A stretch of 44,713 nucleotides of DNA, taken from positions 1 through 44,713 of the forward strand of contig JBAZQU010000009.1 of the NCBI GenBank assembly GCA_041645035.1, given 5' to 3'. The notes beneath the pieces were generated by a model, which did no database searches, had not been told where the DNA came from, and saw only the letters and a list, made by a program, of their open reading frames with translations. How positions within the stretch are numbered: the first letter of the stretch is position 1; each line of letters opens with the position of its first letter. Made by a program: the position numbers and the translations under genes. Positions 16,040 through 23,655 of this stretch are shown in pieces. Source of the stretch: 2-02-FULL-48-14 sp041645035 (lineage in GTDB: Bacteria > Patescibacteriota > Gracilibacteria > UBA1369 > 2-02-FULL-48-14).

Positions 16040-16585
16040 TTATAAATCTTTTAGTCTCAAACTGGTAAGCAAGGCTTCCAAAGCTTCCTTTCCAAGCACC
16101 GCATCCTGAGCGGGACAAACATGCAAGTCCAGCACCAGGCCTTCTTCAGAATCTTGAACCACAGCTCGCTCTACCGTACAAAACCCTTCCGGAAAAGCGT
16201 AACGGTACACTTGGTAACGTCCGAAAAGTTGAGCGGCGGCCAGTTCCGGAACTACGTCAAGGTCGGCAAGCCAAGTGGTGTAACCCGTGATTTCAGTCCC
16301 GCCCTCCACCTTAAAACTGGGGCCTAGTACGGAAGCGCCCTGTAATCTTTCGTCCATGAGTTGGAAAAGGTTCGCATCGTAGTTGAAGGTGTAAGCAAAA
16401 GTCTGATTATCGCTCATAAAACTGGCCTCAAGCATCATTGGAACGAGTTCCCCTTCGGAGCTGAGTTCAACCATACCGATTTCATCGGGAGTATTTTCGC
16501 TTTCACTCTCATCGGACTTCTGACGAACTTGGCAGGCACTCAAAAGTAGACTGAAAAGAACGAGGAATAGAAAAAGTTTTCTCAT
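16040..16585 (-). CDS. Lipoprotein of unknown function
   Basis: A 181-aa protein with a lipoprotein signal peptide (MRKLFLFLVLFSLLLSAC; lipobox LSAC, Cys18) followed by a charged, disordered linker (QKSDESESENTPDEIG). The remaining ~140 residues look like a small alpha/beta domain with two late Cys (GFCTVERA, HVCPAQ). It lies 27 nt downstream of the WecA/MraY-like gene on the same strand, so is probably cotranscribed. No family recognised; placement suggests an envelope role. Confidence 0.8.
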   Translation of the reverse strand: MRKLFLFLVLFSLLLSACQVRQKSDESESENTPDEIGMVELSSEGELVPMMLEASFMSDNQTFAYTFNYDANLFQLMDERLQGASVLGPSFKVEGGTEITGYTTWLADLDVVPELAAAQLFGRYQVYRYAFPEGFCTVERAVVQDSEEGLVLDLHVCPAQDAVLGKEALEALLTSLRLKDL

Positions 16586-16612
16586 AGGCGTGAATTAACT
16601 GCGGTTAGAATA

Positions 16613-17656
16613 CTACTTTTTCCAATAAAGCAAAGTGAGAAGCAGCAGCATTACTGCGGCGATGGCCGCAAAAGCAATGAGCTTGCCCTCGGTGTGCAGA
16701 AGCAAAGAAAGGGAACCGAAAAGTGCACCTGTGGTAGCAAACAAAATCACCACTTGGCGCTCGCTAAGTCCGGCCTTGAGCAGACGATGATGGAAGTGCC
16801 ACAGGTCTCCTTTGAACGGCGACTGACCCTTAAGGAGTCGACGCCCGATCACCAAAATGAAATCGAGAATGGGGAAACCGAGCACCAAAATAGTGGTAGC
16901 GATTTTCCCACCCGAAATGATGGCGGTAACCGCAAGCAAAAAACCGAGCAACATGGAACCAGTGTCCCCCATGAGCATCTTGGGCTTCGGGAAATCAAAA
17001 ATTAAAAACCCGAGACTCAGGCCTAAAACAATAGCGGACAAAGTAATGGAAAGCGTTTGATCCACATAGTGAAAATCGGGTCGCATGCTGAGCAGCAATA
17101 AAATGAAACTTGAGACCGCGGCGCTGGCATTGGCCATGCCGGGTACTCCGTCAATCCAGTTGAAAGCATTCACCATCGTCACCACCCACACCACCGTGAG
17201 CAGATCGGCAAAAAGCGTCAGCGTAAAAGCAAAATTCCCAATATTGAGGGGGATGTTGATGCTGTCGAGTACCAGCGCACCTCCAAACGGATTCGTAATG
17301 GAACTGATTCCAATCCCGCCCATCACCACAAGGACCGCCACCAAAATCTGAACAAAAAGCCGAATATAAGGAGAAAGGCCAAAGCGATCATCCAAAAAAC
17401 AAGTGAAAGCCAGTAAGCTCGCTCCCGCCAACACGGAAATTAAAACGGGGTTGCCTCCAAGAACCGGCAAAAACAAAAATGCGCTCGCTAAAAATGCAAA
17501 AAAAGTCGCCACACCACCCGGATAAGGAATGGGTGCTCGGCTGTGGCCGTAACGTTCCGGTTTATCCACAAGCCCCCATCGCGGGAAAAGCCGCAGTATT
17601 ATCCAGCCAAAAGCCGAAGTAAGGCCGAGCGACGTGAGAAAAATAGAAAGTGACAT
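16613..17656 (-). CDS. WecA/MraY-family undecaprenyl-phosphate sugar-1-phosphate transferase
   Basis: A 347-aa polytopic membrane enzyme of the polyprenyl-phosphate N-acetylhexosamine-1-phosphate transferase family (GT4-like). Conserved marks are DKPERYGHSRAPIPYPGGVA near the N-terminus, the aspartate pair in FLDDRFGLSP, NAFNWIDGVPGMA (catalytic Asp region), FDFPKPKMLMGDTGSMLLGF and the late cytoplasmic loop GQSPFKGDLWHFHHRLLKAG. FNWIDG rather than the MraY pattern favours a WecA/TagO-like enzyme starting a wall polymer or glycan rather than peptidoglycan lipid I. I start it at ATG 17656; the longer frame would run into the divergent hydrolase gene. Confidence 0.88.
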   Translation of the reverse strand: MSLSIFLTSLGLTSAFGWIILRLFPRWGLVDKPERYGHSRAPIPYPGGVATFFAFLASAFLFLPVLGGNPVLISVLAGASLLAFTCFLDDRFGLSPYIRLFVQILVAVLVVMGGIGISSITNPFGGALVLDSINIPLNIGNFAFTLTLFADLLTVVWVVTMVNAFNWIDGVPGMANASAAVSSFILLLLSMRPDFHYVDQTLSITLSAIVLGLSLGFLIFDFPKPKMLMGDTGSMLLGFLLAVTAIISGGKIATTILVLGFPILDFILVIGRRLLKGQSPFKGDLWHFHHRLLKAGLSERQVVILFATTGALFGSLSLLLHTEGKLIAFAAIAAVMLLLLTLLYWKK

Positions 17657-17690
17657 ACGTAATAAAGGATCTTCCTGTACAATGGGTAGT

Positions 17691-18527
17691 ATGAAAACCA
17701 TACTTACATCCATTATCGTTGCTTCCATTTTACTCATCGCTTGTGAGGCAAGTCCACAGGAAACCACCTCCAGCGAGTGGTGGGTGACCAATCCCACATC
17801 CGGGGCTCAACTTTATGTTAAAAAATATACTCCTGATAACGTCACCGATGAGGCTCTAAGCACCCTGGTACTGGTGCCCGGCGGCAACGGAGATTCTTCC
17901 AAATTTGGCAAAGGCAGGTACTCCGCTCAAACTTTGGCGAACGAAGGTTTCATTGTAATTACCTTTGACCCAGATGGCCGTGGGGACAGCGAAGGAACTG
18001 AAGACTATAATGGCTTCACCCAGCAAGACGGACTTAAGGCCGTAATTGAATCCGCAGATTCGGATTCCATCGGCTTGGTTACTTTTTCGTATGGAATCAC
18101 TATGGGTAGCGGGGTATTGGCGCGCTACCCGGAGCTTCCTGTGAAGTTTTTAATCGACTGGGAGGGGCCGGCCGACCGCAATGATACCGGCGGCTGTGAC
18201 AGCGCCAACACAGGCCATTTAAAAGAAGTTGCAGATTGTAATGACGAAGCTTTTTGGGCCGAGCGTGAAGCCCTCACTTTTATTTCTCAAATTGAAGTAC
18301 CTTACCTCCGGCTACAAAGCGAAAAAGATCATGCACAACCCGACGTGAGCCACGCAATTGCCATGGTGAATGCGGCCGTGCGTGGAGGAAAAACCACCTG
18401 GGTGCGTCTCAATGACGAGGTGGTAAACACACTCTATAGCAGCGAAACCCTGCCCGAGCTCATGCCGGATAGTGAAGAGAAAGACTTGATGGAGAAAATC
18501 GGCGCATACGCTCAGGAACTTTTCTGA
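17691..18527 (+). CDS. Alpha/beta-hydrolase lipoprotein
   Basis: A 278-aa protein with a lipoprotein signal (MKTILTSIIVASILLIAC) and a hydrolase core: LVLVPGGNGDSS (oxyanion-hole strand), VITFDPDGRGDSEG, and a nucleophile elbow reading TFSYG at LVTFSYGITMGSG, i.e. TxSxG instead of GxSxG. The acid/His region may be SEKDHAQPDVSHA. Likely a cell-surface esterase or peptidase-like hydrolase; the substrate is unknown. TACAAT at 17678-17683 lies 7 nt before the ATG, so the mRNA is probably leaderless. The gene is divergent from the WecA-like gene with only 34 bp between the starts. An inverted-repeat element begins 2 nt after its stop. Confidence 0.75.
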   Translation: MKTILTSIIVASILLIACEASPQETTSSEWWVTNPTSGAQLYVKKYTPDNVTDEALSTLVLVPGGNGDSSKFGKGRYSAQTLANEGFIVITFDPDGRGDSEGTEDYNGFTQQDGLKAVIESADSDSIGLVTFSYGITMGSGVLARYPELPVKFLIDWEGPADRNDTGGCDSANTGHLKEVADCNDEAFWAEREALTFISQIEVPYLRLQSEKDHAQPDVSHAIAMVNAAVRGGKTTWVRLNDEVVNTLYSSETLPELMPDSEEKDLMEKIGAYAQELF

Positions 18528-18528
18528 G

Positions 18529-18803
18529 CTTGAATCTGAAAATTCCTAAACAGAGTATTGAAGACTTTCCTGCATCGGCTCAGCTGGGAGCGGAGCTTTT
18601 CTTCATACATGATTCAGAAAGCTCCTTCCTAACGCTTTACGCTGAGCCTCCCCAGGGAAGTCTTCCATGATTCTATTTGTAGCTTTTTGAACCATCAAAC
18701 TGTAAAGGAAGAAGAACGAGGATCATGATCCTCGTTCTTCGCTCCCATGGTGAAGAAAGCTACAAATAGAGGAAGGCATGGAAAGAGGATTTTCGGATTC
18801 ACG
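18529..18803. mobile_element. Nested inverted-repeat element (MITE-like)
   Basis: Imperfect outer arms at 18529-18546 and 18787-18803 (inverted) enclose two large hairpins. Hairpin 1 (18560-18665) pairs GAAGACTT with AAGTCTTC, GGCTCAGC with GCTGAGCC, and GGAGCTTT with AAAGCTCC. Hairpin 2 (18665-18781) has a perfect 15-bp stem (18672-18686 with 18756-18770) plus CCATG/CATGG and ACCAT/ATGGT. The element lies between two convergent genes and encodes the last ~25 residues of truB. It contains no gene of its own. It could be a MITE-type insertion or a large bidirectional 3'-end structure. Confidence 0.6.
18711..18740. repeat. Perfect 30-bp palindrome
   Basis: The half-site GAAGAACGAGGATCA is followed directly by its exact reverse complement, with no loop. 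It is the tip of hairpin 2 of the inverted-repeat element and contains the truB stop codon (18723-18725, minus). Confidence 0.85.
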
Positions 18804-19439
18804 TTGAATCTGCTCCAGCGTTTGAGCGTCCGCAATTTTAAAATCACCCACTCGGATTCTTCGCAGCGCAGTTAACAGGGCGCCACAACCCAGTTTTTGA
18901 CCAAAATCATGAACCAAAGAGCGGACGTAAGTGCCACTGGAAACCGTAACGATGAACCGTACGAAAGGTAAGTTCACCTCAATGTCACGGCCCTGCATTT
19001 CCACTTCCACCTCCTTAAGCTCTACGGGCTTTCCGGCACGCGCCAGCTCATAAGCCTTTTTTCCATGGATTTTTTTAGCCGAAAAAGCAGGGGGCATCTG
19101 CATGGATTTCCCCCAAAAACTCTCCAAAGTTTCTTGAACAAGTTTTTTATCCAATTCGCGGACGTCGAATCCGGTTTTTTCGACCTTCCCGTCACTATCA
19201 TACGTATCGGAAATCTTCCCCAATTCCAATTCCACTTCATATTCTTTATCCAGTTTCATAAAGTGCTGGATTTGCTTGGTGGCGGAACGTCCCACCGCTA
19301 CCACCAAAACTCCGGTAGCCAAGGGGTCGAGCGTTCCCAGGTGTCCAATTTTCTTTTCTTTTAAGATACCGCGCAGTTTGGCTACCACGTCATGACTGGT
19401 CCAAGTCGTCGGCTTGTCGATGATTAGAAATCCTTGCAT
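18723..19439 (-). CDS. truB: tRNA pseudouridine(55) synthase TruB
   Basis: Converts U55 of the tRNA T-loop to pseudouridine. The active-site motif GHLGTLDPLATGVLVVAVG with the catalytic Asp is intact, as are KEYEVELELGKISDTYDSDG, MPPAFSAKKIHGKKAYELAR and SSGTYVRSLVHDFGQKLG. At 238 aa it lacks a clear C-terminal PUA domain, and its last ~25 residues (after EQIQRESENP) are encoded by the inverted-repeat element at 18529-18803, so the original tail was probably replaced or extended by that element. A hairpin element lies just before the ATG, in the gap after the MurE-like gene. Confidence 0.93.
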   Translation of the reverse strand: MQGFLIIDKPTTWTSHDVVAKLRGILKEKKIGHLGTLDPLATGVLVVAVGRSATKQIQHFMKLDKEYEVELELGKISDTYDSDGKVEKTGFDVRELDKKLVQETLESFWGKSMQMPPAFSAKKIHGKKAYELARAGKPVELKEVEVEMQGRDIEVNLPFVRFIVTVSSGTYVRSLVHDFGQKLGCGALLTALRRIRVGDFKIADAQTLEQIQRESENPLSMPSSICSFLHHGSEERGS

Positions 19440-19450
19440 TGAAATATTGA

Positions 19451-19502
19451 TGTCGCTTACGCGACGTTATCGCTTAGGCCGTAGGCACTCGCCTCGGCTC
19501 GC
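19451..19502 (-). promoter_or_regulatory. Hairpin element, copy C, before truB
   Basis: The reverse complement matches copy B at 47 of 52 positions. Stem 2 reads GTCGC-GTAA-GCGAC, where copies A and B have GTGGC-GTAA-GCCAC: a compensatory G-C to C-G change that keeps the pair. The hairpin ends 12 nt before the truB ATG. After it, ACATCAATAT is shared with copy A. The element sits between the MurE-like gene and truB. Confidence 0.75.
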
Positions 19503-19514
19503 TTCCGCTGCGCT

Positions 19515-20825
19515 TCAGCTTGGTACCTCAATATCTACGGCTTTGGCAAGATATTCGCGCACCACCGTGCGGTCATCGTGCGGGATTCGTTGCTTCCCCA
19601 CAAGCTGAAAAGCCTCCGCCCCCTTCCCCGCAATAATCACGGTATCTTCCATTGTTTGGGCCATACTGAGCCCCAAACGTATGGCTTCACGACGATCTAA
19701 AACCTGCCAAAAACCTTGCCCCTCTGCGCGAGGAACCCCCCCCCTAATCATTTCCGCAATTATCAAAGGATCTTCCCTATAAGGATCATCATTGGTTAGA
19801 ATAATCTGATCGGCATATTGATGCGCCACGCTGCCCATCTTGGGTCGCTTGTCGGTATCGCGTTCACCTGTCGCCCCAAAAACCAAAATCAACTTACCTT
19901 TGGTGAGGGAGCGAAACATTTCCAAAATTTGCCTCAAAGACTCTTCCGTGTGCGCAAAATCCACCACCACCGTAAACGGCTGGCCTTCCTCAATCACTTC
20001 CAGGCGACCGGGCAGCGGCTGCATGGATTCAAGCGCTTTCTTAATAGTATTTAAATTGATTTTATGCGCGGTCGCCACGGTGGCTGCAGCAAGAGCATTG
20101 TACACATTCATCTGACCGGGAATTTTTAAATCGATCTCAATTTCACCGTTGGGGATACGAAGCAAAAACTTCGTACCTTCGGCATTCGGCTGCAAATTGC
20201 GCGCTGCATAACTGCCTTTCAAAATTCCGTATTCAAAAAGCTGGTCGGACGGAATTTGGTTAAAATATTCGTGCTCGGGATCATCCTGATTGATAACGGA
20301 AATTTTCGCGATTCCGGGTTTGCGAGGAGAAGCATTAAGATTTTTAAAAAGTCCACCTTTGGCATTGCGATAAAGCTCCATGGTTCCGTGATAATCCAAA
20401 TGGTCCTGGCTCAAATTGGTGAACACGGCCGTATCCACATTGATGCCCCACAATCGTGACTGAATCACTGCATGGCTGGTGACTTCCAAAACCAAAACTC
20501 CGCAACGAGCGTCAACCATTTCACGAATTTTTTTTTGGAGCTGAAAGGGACTGATGGTTGTGTGGTTGGTAGTGTTGCGTTCTTCATCCTCTCCAATCAT
20601 AAAATTAATAGTCGTAAGCAGGCCAACTTTTTGCCCCGCCTCGGTAAAAATCTTGTGGATCATGTTGCTCGTGCTCGTTTTTCCCTTGGTCCCCGTCACC
20701 GCGATCACAAGCATTTTATTGGCCGGAAAGCCATAACGAATAGCCGCCGCCATAGCCACCAACTTATGGTAAAGCAGCCGGAGTGGATGTTGATTGGGGA
20801 GCAAATTACGAAGAAAATCTTTCAA
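19515..20825 (-). CDS. murE: MurE-like UDP-MurNAc-tripeptide synthetase (Mur ligase)
   Basis: Adds the third amino acid to the peptidoglycan stem peptide. The ATP-binding P-loop VTGTKGKTSTSNM (43-55), NHTTISPF, LEVTSHA, FTNLSQDHLDYHGTME (with the Lys/Asp-rich MurE pattern), GRLEVI and VDFAHTEESL are all recognisable. It is 436 aa, shorter than the ~490 of E. coli MurE because most of the N-terminal UDP-binding domain is reduced. The motif that selects the added amino acid, DNPR in meso-DAP enzymes, reads DDPY (TNDDPYREDP), so DAP specificity is not supported; which amino acid is used cannot be told. It has its own promoter (20847-20874). Confidence 0.88.
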   Translation of the reverse strand: MKDFLRNLLPNQHPLRLLYHKLVAMAAAIRYGFPANKMLVIAVTGTKGKTSTSNMIHKIFTEAGQKVGLLTTINFMIGEDEERNTTNHTTISPFQLQKKIREMVDARCGVLVLEVTSHAVIQSRLWGINVDTAVFTNLSQDHLDYHGTMELYRNAKGGLFKNLNASPRKPGIAKISVINQDDPEHEYFNQIPSDQLFEYGILKGSYAARNLQPNAEGTKFLLRIPNGEIEIDLKIPGQMNVYNALAAATVATAHKINLNTIKKALESMQPLPGRLEVIEEGQPFTVVVDFAHTEESLRQILEMFRSLTKGKLILVFGATGERDTDKRPKMGSVAHQYADQIILTNDDPYREDPLIIAEMIRGGVPRAEGQGFWQVLDRREAIRLGLSMAQTMEDTVIIAGKGAEAFQLVGKQRIPHDDRTVVREYLAKAVDIEVPS

Positions 20826-20846
20826 GGCGTGGGATCAAGTGGGGTC

Positions 20847-20874
20847 ATTATACAAGCTTGTATGAAAGTCACAA
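20847..20874 (-). promoter_or_regulatory. Promoter of the MurE-like gene with a palindrome in the spacer
   Basis: Minus strand TTGTGA (20874-20869) and TATAAT (20852-20847) are 16 bp apart. The perfect 14-bp palindrome ATACAAGCTTGTAT (20850-20863) covers the start of the -10 and most of the spacer, an operator-like position. The -35 overlaps the stop codon of the riboflavin kinase gene. Confidence 0.6.
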
Positions 20875-21222
20875 AACACTTTTCACTCGGCTTATGTCCT
20901 CCATAATCTGCGTTTTAAGCTCCTCCGCTGATGCGAATTTTTGTATTTCGCGGATTTTTTGCACCACTTCCACGGTGGCTGTTTCGCCATAAATATCGCT
21001 ATCAAAATCGAGTAAAAAAACTTCCACGCGCACATGGGAGTCTCCAAAAGTGGGTTGCGGTCCGAAGTTCATCGCACCCCTAAAACGCCCCTGCTCCAAA
21101 CTCACCCACACCGCATAAACCCCCTGCTCCAACCCGGGAAAATTTCCTTCTATATTGAGCGTGGGAAAACCGATACACCCCCCGCGGCCCTCGCCGTGAA
21201 TAATTTTACCTGTAAGATTCAT
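20869..21222 (-). CDS. Riboflavin kinase, stand-alone domain
   Basis: A 117-aa protein corresponding to the C-terminal flavokinase half of bifunctional RibF, which phosphorylates riboflavin to FMN. Visible motifs are GKIIHGEGRGGCIGFPTLNI (the G-rich loop and the PTxN motif that binds metal/nucleotide), GVYAVWVSL, NFGPQPTFGDSHVRVEVFLL and IYGE. The N-terminal FAD synthetase domain is absent. I start at ATG 21222 (MNLTGKIIHG); a start at 21309 would add unrelated residues and overlap the divergent gene. FAD synthesis would need another enzyme or import. Confidence 0.88.
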   Translation of the reverse strand: MNLTGKIIHGEGRGGCIGFPTLNIEGNFPGLEQGVYAVWVSLEQGRFRGAMNFGPQPTFGDSHVRVEVFLLDFDSDIYGETATVEVVQKIREIQKFASAEELKTQIMEDISRVKSVL

Positions 21223-21276
21223 CGAAAAAATGCTATCATGAAAGCGAGCTTTTTTGAAATCTAACCCCACCCGCCA

Positions 21277-21681
21277 ATGCATACTTTCACCGGAATCTGG
21301 ATTGATCACTCTCGCGCTACGGTTATTAAGTCTAACAAAATGGCTGAAATGACCATGCGGACTTTTGGTTCAGAGGTGGAACCGCACCACAAGGGCGGTC
21401 ACGACGACGGTGAACACCAAACTATTGTGAATCAACACCGTCACGATGAGCGTCGCCACAACCAAATGAAGACTTTTAGCAAAGAAGTCATCCGCGCACT
21501 GGAAGGCAGCGATGAAATCGTAATTTTTGGACCGGGAACCGCCAAGTATGAATTCAAAAATGTGCTCGAGGAAAATAAGGCACTGGCCGCCAAATTGAAA
21601 GAGGTGGAAACGGTGGACGCGCTCAGCGAAGCGGAACTCAAGGAATTTATGAAAAACTACTTCCATCTACCGCAAGACTAA
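21277..21681 (+). CDS. eRF1/Pelota C-terminal-like (bacterial eRF1-type) protein
   Basis: A 134-aa protein starting MHTFTGIWIDHSRATVI, with a His-rich middle (HHKGGHDDGEHQTIVNQHRH) and the core SKEVIRALEGSDEIVIFGPG followed by TAKYEFKNVL and a later VETVDALSEAELKEFMKNYF. This matches small bacterial relatives of eRF1 domain 3, sometimes annotated as translational machinery proteins. In archaea and eukaryotes that domain serves termination or ribosome rescue; the bacterial role is not established here. The His-rich segment may bind metal. The stop overlaps the convergent O-antigen-ligase-like gene by 4 nt. Confidence 0.7.
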   Translation: MHTFTGIWIDHSRATVIKSNKMAEMTMRTFGSEVEPHHKGGHDDGEHQTIVNQHRHDERRHNQMKTFSKEVIRALEGSDEIVIFGPGTAKYEFKNVLEENKALAAKLKEVETVDALSEAELKEFMKNYFHLPQD

Positions 21682-22898
21682 AGTAGCATCGCCATCAGCA
21701 GCCAAAACTGGAATGCAAGGTCGTTTTTGAAGTAGGGCGTGTCGAAGAAACCGTGTACCACAATTACTACCAACATGAGTGCCGCCAAATGGCGTTCTTT
21801 TGAATCTTCCTCGGTGAGCCACAAAAAAGCCTTTCCGCAGAGCCAGATAAAACTCACCAAACCCAGCAGTCCCATATTCAACCAAAAAGCGAGAAAAATA
21901 TTATGAGGATGTAGCATGTTCCATTCAAAAGGACCTCTTCCTAAAGCCGAGACGGCTACTTCTTGATATTGTTGCTCGAATTGTCCGAGGCCAATTCCAA
22001 GAACCGGATGCTCTTTAAGCAGCGTCGCGCTAATTTCATAAATTTGAATACGGACACTGGAAGAAGAACGCTCCGAAAATTCCAAAAATTGTGCGAATTT
22101 ATCGGTACCAAGCTGGGAAAGTACGAGTCCGGCACCTAATATAAACAGACTTGCAAACGTAAGCCAAAACCACTTGCGATTGCGGCGGCGCATCCAAAGC
22201 AGCAGTGCCAAGGAAAATCCCGCAAACACAGCGACCCATGCCGCATAAGATTTTGTGAAAAAGAGCGCCGCCGCACAAAGCACAAAACCAATGCCTAAAA
22301 ATATTCGCTTCGCTCCGGCTTGTCGTAAAAAAGCCATACCGCCGTAAACCACAAGCGGCCCCAAATAAAGTGCCAAATAATTTGCCGACTCAAAAGGTCC
22401 GGAGGCACGTAAATCGGGGGTCAAATAATCGCCCGTTATAACCTGTCCCAACGCCAAAAGTGAAAGACAAGCGCCGGAGAGCAAAAGGGCGCGGAGCGCC
22501 CAAGAAATCATAGACGGTTTATCGCGAAAAACCATGCGCGCCATCACAAAGAAAAGTAGAGGCGCGAGCACCCAGCCTTTCAAAATTCCGAGCGCTTTAA
22601 TTCGAGCGGGGAATTCGGTCCCATCCATCATGCTCGGCACAACCGAATCCGTCCCCACAAAAACCACCACGACTCCGATCACTGCTGCCGCCAAAAACAG
22701 AATTACCGGCCACAATTTCCAGTCTCGCAGTCGCCACTCATAACCTTGAAAAATAAAGAGCAATGCCAGCCCTCCCAGCACTAGTTCCGGCAAAGTCACC
22801 GGCACGCCAAAAAAAGTTCCGCGAAAAAGATAAAACGAAAAAAGAAGTGGAAACAGTGCGATGAGACGGGGAAAAATTCCTCCCGAAAATCGTGACAT
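21678..22898 (-). CDS. O-antigen ligase/polymerase-family membrane protein
   Basis: A 406-aa protein with about ten to twelve hydrophobic segments and one large extracellular loop (about residues 260-335). That loop carries the Wzy_C/WaaL signature: SSVRIQIYEISATLLKEHPV followed by LGIGLGQFEQQY, then the HPHNIFLAFWLNMGLLG segment with the conserved HxHN. Such proteins ligate or polymerise lipid-linked glycans on the outer face of the cytoplasmic membrane. With the WecA-like transferase at 16613 it suggests surface glycan or protein glycosylation. It starts 3 nt after tpiA, so the two are cotranscribed. Confidence 0.85.
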   Translation of the reverse strand: MSRFSGGIFPRLIALFPLLFSFYLFRGTFFGVPVTLPELVLGGLALLFIFQGYEWRLRDWKLWPVILFLAAAVIGVVVVFVGTDSVVPSMMDGTEFPARIKALGILKGWVLAPLLFFVMARMVFRDKPSMISWALRALLLSGACLSLLALGQVITGDYLTPDLRASGPFESANYLALYLGPLVVYGGMAFLRQAGAKRIFLGIGFVLCAAALFFTKSYAAWVAVFAGFSLALLLWMRRRNRKWFWLTFASLFILGAGLVLSQLGTDKFAQFLEFSERSSSSVRIQIYEISATLLKEHPVLGIGLGQFEQQYQEVAVSALGRGPFEWNMLHPHNIFLAFWLNMGLLGLVSFIWLCGKAFLWLTEEDSKERHLAALMLVVIVVHGFFDTPYFKNDLAFQFWLLMAMLL

Positions 22899-22901
22899 AA
22901 A

Positions 22902-23570
22902 TTAGGCTTTTAAAGCACTGCAAAGCTCGCGCAGAGCAGCCAAAGGATCTGCCGCTTTCACGATTCCACTGGAAACCAAAACTCCTACCGCACCAAGTTC
23001 TAGTGCCTTCCTCACGTCTTCGCCGGTTTTAATGCCCGCACCCACGATCACCTTGCCGGGGCCAATTATTCTCACCGCTTCCGCAATGAGTTCGGGATGT
23101 GCCGTCGAAACGGAAACATTTCCACCAATAAGCTCCGGCACCTCAATCGCAACAAAATCCGCACCCATGTCCGCAAATCTTTTCCCTTCCTCGTTGTTCT
23201 CCGCACACACCACCGAAAGCATGTTCAGCGCCTTCATTCGTTCCAATGCACGCGCAATTTCCGAGTCCGAAATACGACGCTCCGAGTGGTTGAGCATCGA
23301 TCCATCAATCCCCACACTGCGAGCCACCTCCACGGGAATGAGGCCCGTATACGCGCCCCAGCCCAATCCATCCAAATGTTGTGACAAAACCGGAATACTT
23401 ACACTCATGGCAAGCATGGGAAGGTCGAGAGCCATCCCAACCACCGCAGTATTCACGCCAAGCTCACTTCCCACACGTTCATGCAATTTTGCCAACTCAA
23501 TGGCCCGAGCCCCCGTGGACTCTTGGTAGCACTTGAAATTCGTAATGAGAATCGGTGTTTGAAACGCCAT
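22902..23570 (-). CDS. tpiA: Triosephosphate isomerase, archaeal type
   Basis: Interconverts DHAP and glyceraldehyde-3-phosphate. It is 222 aa, short like archaeal enzymes rather than the ~250 of typical bacterial TIM. Catalytic residues are visible: Lys in ILITNFKCY, His in LNHSERR and Glu in VAIEVPELIGG. The phosphate-binding end GAVGVLVSSGIVKAADP and VIVGAGIKTGEDVRKALELG are the archaeal-type forms. I start at ATG 23570 (MAFQTPILITNFK) because the upstream ATG (23588) adds six unsupported residues. The enzyme is probably cytosolic glycolytic, in a two-gene unit with the O-antigen-ligase-like gene. Confidence 0.92.
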   Translation of the reverse strand: MAFQTPILITNFKCYQESTGARAIELAKLHERVGSELGVNTAVVGMALDLPMLAMSVSIPVLSQHLDGLGWGAYTGLIPVEVARSVGIDGSMLNHSERRISDSEIARALERMKALNMLSVVCAENNEEGKRFADMGADFVAIEVPELIGGNVSVSTAHPELIAEAVRIIGPGKVIVGAGIKTGEDVRKALELGAVGVLVSSGIVKAADPLAALRELCSALKA

Positions 23571-23590
23571 GTCCACATCTTCAGGCACTC

Positions 23591-23619
23591 TTGCGGCAAA
23601 GTCAAATTCGTGATATTAT
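23591..23619 (+). promoter_or_regulatory. Promoter of the 1546-aa protein gene
   Basis: TTGCGG (23591-23596) and TATTAT (23614-23619) with a 17-bp spacer. The predicted start near 23626 leaves about 30 nt of leader with no Shine-Dalgarno sequence. It probably drives the three-gene unit 23656-33408. Confidence 0.6.
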
Positions 23620-23655
23620 TAATAGATTTAAAAGAAAAACCAAAACCCTTCTCGT

